A DNA stretch of 64,000 nucleotides from Salsipaludibacter albus. Lineage in GTDB: Bacteria > Actinomycetota > Nitriliruptoria > Nitriliruptorales > Nitriliruptoraceae. Location of the stretch: contig NZ_JAHOPH010000013.1 of the NCBI RefSeq assembly GCF_019798055.1, positions 1 through 64,000 on the forward strand. Direction: 5' to 3'. Shown here in pieces: positions 62,906 to 64,000 of this stretch. A program made the translations under genes and the position numbers. Each line of letters opens with the position of its first letter. The first letter of the stretch is position 1. Below the pieces are notes generated by a model. The model had not been told where the DNA came from and made no database searches. It saw only the letters and a list, made by a program, of their open reading frames with translations.

Positions 62906-63766
62906 ATGGACCCGTCCCCGTCGCCCCGTGTCGGATCGCCCGCCGAGCTGCTCGACCCGGCGGTCGCCCGGGTGGTCCGTCGTGCCGCCGGGGTGGCCAA
63001 CCGTGCCGTCGACGACCTGCGGTCGGACCTGCTGGCCGGGGCTGGCACCAGCCGGCGCCACGTCAAGCGCGACGGCAGCCCGGTGACCGACGCCGACCGG
63101 GCCGTCGACCGCGCCCTGGTCACCGCCTTCACCGACGCCTTCCCCGACCACGGCGTCCTGTCCGAAGAGGGCGACACCACCTGGCACGGCGCCGAGTGGA
63201 CCTGGGTGGTCGACCCGATCGACGGCACGTCGAACTACGCCGCCGGACTGCCGTGGTGGTGCGTGTCGGTCGGGCTGGCGCACCACGGCGAGGTGGTGTG
63301 GGGCATGGTGGACGCCCCCGAGCTGGGACGTCGCTGGGAGGCCACCCGGGGTGGCGCGACCACTCGCGACGGCCGGCTGGTCCACGTGGCCGAGCCCGTC
63401 GACGTGTCTCGTCGGGTCGCTGCCAACCATCCCGTCGCCGTCACGCAGGGCACCATCCGTCGACGCCGCCGAGGCACCTTCTACAAGGCACGCGTCATGG
63501 GCTCGGCAGCGCTCGAGCTCGCGATGGTCGCCGACGGCACGCTCCTGGCCGCCTACCAGCGGGTGCCCAAGGCGTGGGACGTCGCCGCCGGTGGCCTGCT
63601 GGTCACCGAGGCGGGTGGCGCGGTCGTGTGCCCCGACCAGCCGAGCCACTTCCCCCTGCAGCCCGGCGTCGACGTCGCCGGCCAGGGCGTGGTGACGGCC
63701 GCGGGTCCCGACCGGGCCTGGGTCCAGGACTTCGTCGAGCGGCTGTGGCCGGACGACGAGTCCTGA
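62906..63766 (+). CDS. Inositol monophosphatase family protein
   Basis: A 286-aa lithium-sensitive-type phosphatase. Metal motifs are VLSEEGD (Glu) and WVVDPIDGTSNYAAGLPWW (DPIDGT), with PKAWDVAAGGLLVTEAGG (WDVAAG) near the C-terminus. The family includes inositol-1-phosphatase and histidinol-phosphatase of actinobacteria; which substrate applies here is open. The start at MDPSPSPRVGS is supported by a -10-like TACGGT 7 nt upstream (leaderless). Confidence 0.9.
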   Translation: MDPSPSPRVGSPAELLDPAVARVVRRAAGVANRAVDDLRSDLLAGAGTSRRHVKRDGSPVTDADRAVDRALVTAFTDAFPDHGVLSEEGDTTWHGAEWTWVVDPIDGTSNYAAGLPWWCVSVGLAHHGEVVWGMVDAPELGRRWEATRGGATTRDGRLVHVAEPVDVSRRVAANHPVAVTQGTIRRRRRGTFYKARVMGSAALELAMVADGTLLAAYQRVPKAWDVAAGGLLVTEAGGAVVCPDQPSHFPLQPGVDVAGQGVVTAAGPDRAWVQDFVERLWPDDES

Positions 63767-63850
63767 CGGATCGATGACGAGGCACGGTCGGCACGTGACA
63801 GCCGGCCGCCCGGGGAGTTTGCTGGAGGCACGTCGACCACTGGGACTGCG

Positions 63851-64000
63851 ATGGATCCTCGACCCACCGCGCGTCCGCCCGTCAACGGGCTGACCCGCCG
63901 CGTGCTCCTGCTGGACCTCGGCACGGCGGCTGTCGCGCTGGTCCTGGGTGGCTGCACCTCGTCGGAGCCACAGGACACGCCCACGAGCACCGAGGCACGG
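63851..64000 (+). CDS. Start of a Tat-type lipoprotein, cut off by the window end
   Basis: Fifty codons remain. The N-terminus has a twin-arginine-like LTRRVLLLDLGTAAVA followed by the lipobox LGGC (Cys near residue 36) and a Ser/Thr/Glu-rich linker. The functional domain lies beyond position 64000. Tat-exported lipoproteins often carry folded cofactors (sugar dehydrogenase, Rieske or similar), but nothing here decides this. Confidence 0.6.
   Translation, partial: MDPRPTARPPVNGLTRRVLLLDLGTAAVALVLGGCTSSEPQDTPTSTEAR

Overview
The window is very GC-rich, densely packed and almost wholly chromosomal in character. It looks like a member of the Actinomycetota. The reasons are the tig-clpP-clpX-valS block, mycothiol-linked genes (an S-(hydroxymethyl)mycothiol dehydrogenase with its metallo-beta-lactamase partner, and a mycothiol-type DinB domain), frequent GTG starts, candidate leaderless promoters of TANNNT type and terminators that are long GC hairpins without a U-tract. 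A deep-branching class such as Nitriliruptoria or Acidimicrobiia would fit, but the sequence read by eye does not settle this. No transposase, integrase, CRISPR array, phage gene or replication origin was seen.

Layout. 1-16 kb (minus strand): protein quality control and translation genes in the order tig, a giant secreted multidomain protein, clpP, clpX, an FkbM methyltransferase, valS and an M50 metalloprotease. The 7.1-kb secreted gene sits inside what is usually a compact tig-clpP-clpX block. 16-18 kb: three tRNA genes (Pro, Gly, Arg), a J-domain protein and a small membrane protein. 18-25 kb: a LysR regulator, a YceH/DinB fusion, a pterin dehydratase, a lipoprotein with an S41-protease-like domain, the mscR/MBL formaldehyde-detoxification pair and an L,D-transpeptidase lipoprotein. 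25-30 kb: a tandem glycine riboswitch ahead of gcvT, gcvP and a translationally coupled uridine-kinase-like gene. 30-36.6 kb: a PIG-L deacetylase, an HTH protein, fructose-bisphosphatase, dimethylargininase, an MFS protein, a methyltransferase and an alpha/beta-hydrolase-fold protein with missing active-site residues.

36.6-39 kb holds the most system-like unnamed locus: a small membrane protein, a Cu-only-SOD-like secreted protein, an ECF sigma factor and a five-helix candidate anti-sigma factor whose membrane half is homologous to the first gene of the same cluster. 39-47 kb: a DUF2254 protein, an acyl-CoA ligase, tRNA-His and tRNA-Lys, phosphoglycerate mutase, a universal stress protein, two tandem paralogous membrane proteins, an ATP-dependent DNA ligase, a small lipoprotein and the remnant of a glyoxalase-fold (VOC) gene. 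47-56 kb: thioredoxin, a JAMM peptidase with a DUF1295 protein, the circularly permuted ATP-grasp / alpha-E / transglutaminase set, a family-5 uracil-DNA glycosylase, a TIGR01777 epimerase, an ATP-grasp protein and PPK2. 56-64 kb: a DHA2 drug-efflux protein with a palindromic operator candidate, a secreted LVIVD/PA-domain protein, a nitrilase coupled to a TetR regulator, an acyl-lipid desaturase, an inositol-phosphatase-family protein and the start of a Tat-type lipoprotein that runs off the end.

How the parts work together. ClpP/ClpX/trigger factor form the folding and degradation core. The riboswitch ties the glycine cleavage genes to glycine level. MscR with its MBL partner detoxifies formaldehyde through mycothiol. 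The sigma/anti-sigma/SOD/membrane cluster looks like an envelope redox-stress response. Gene positions and start codons are read from the sequence, family assignments come from recognised motifs, and roles of unnamed proteins are inference.
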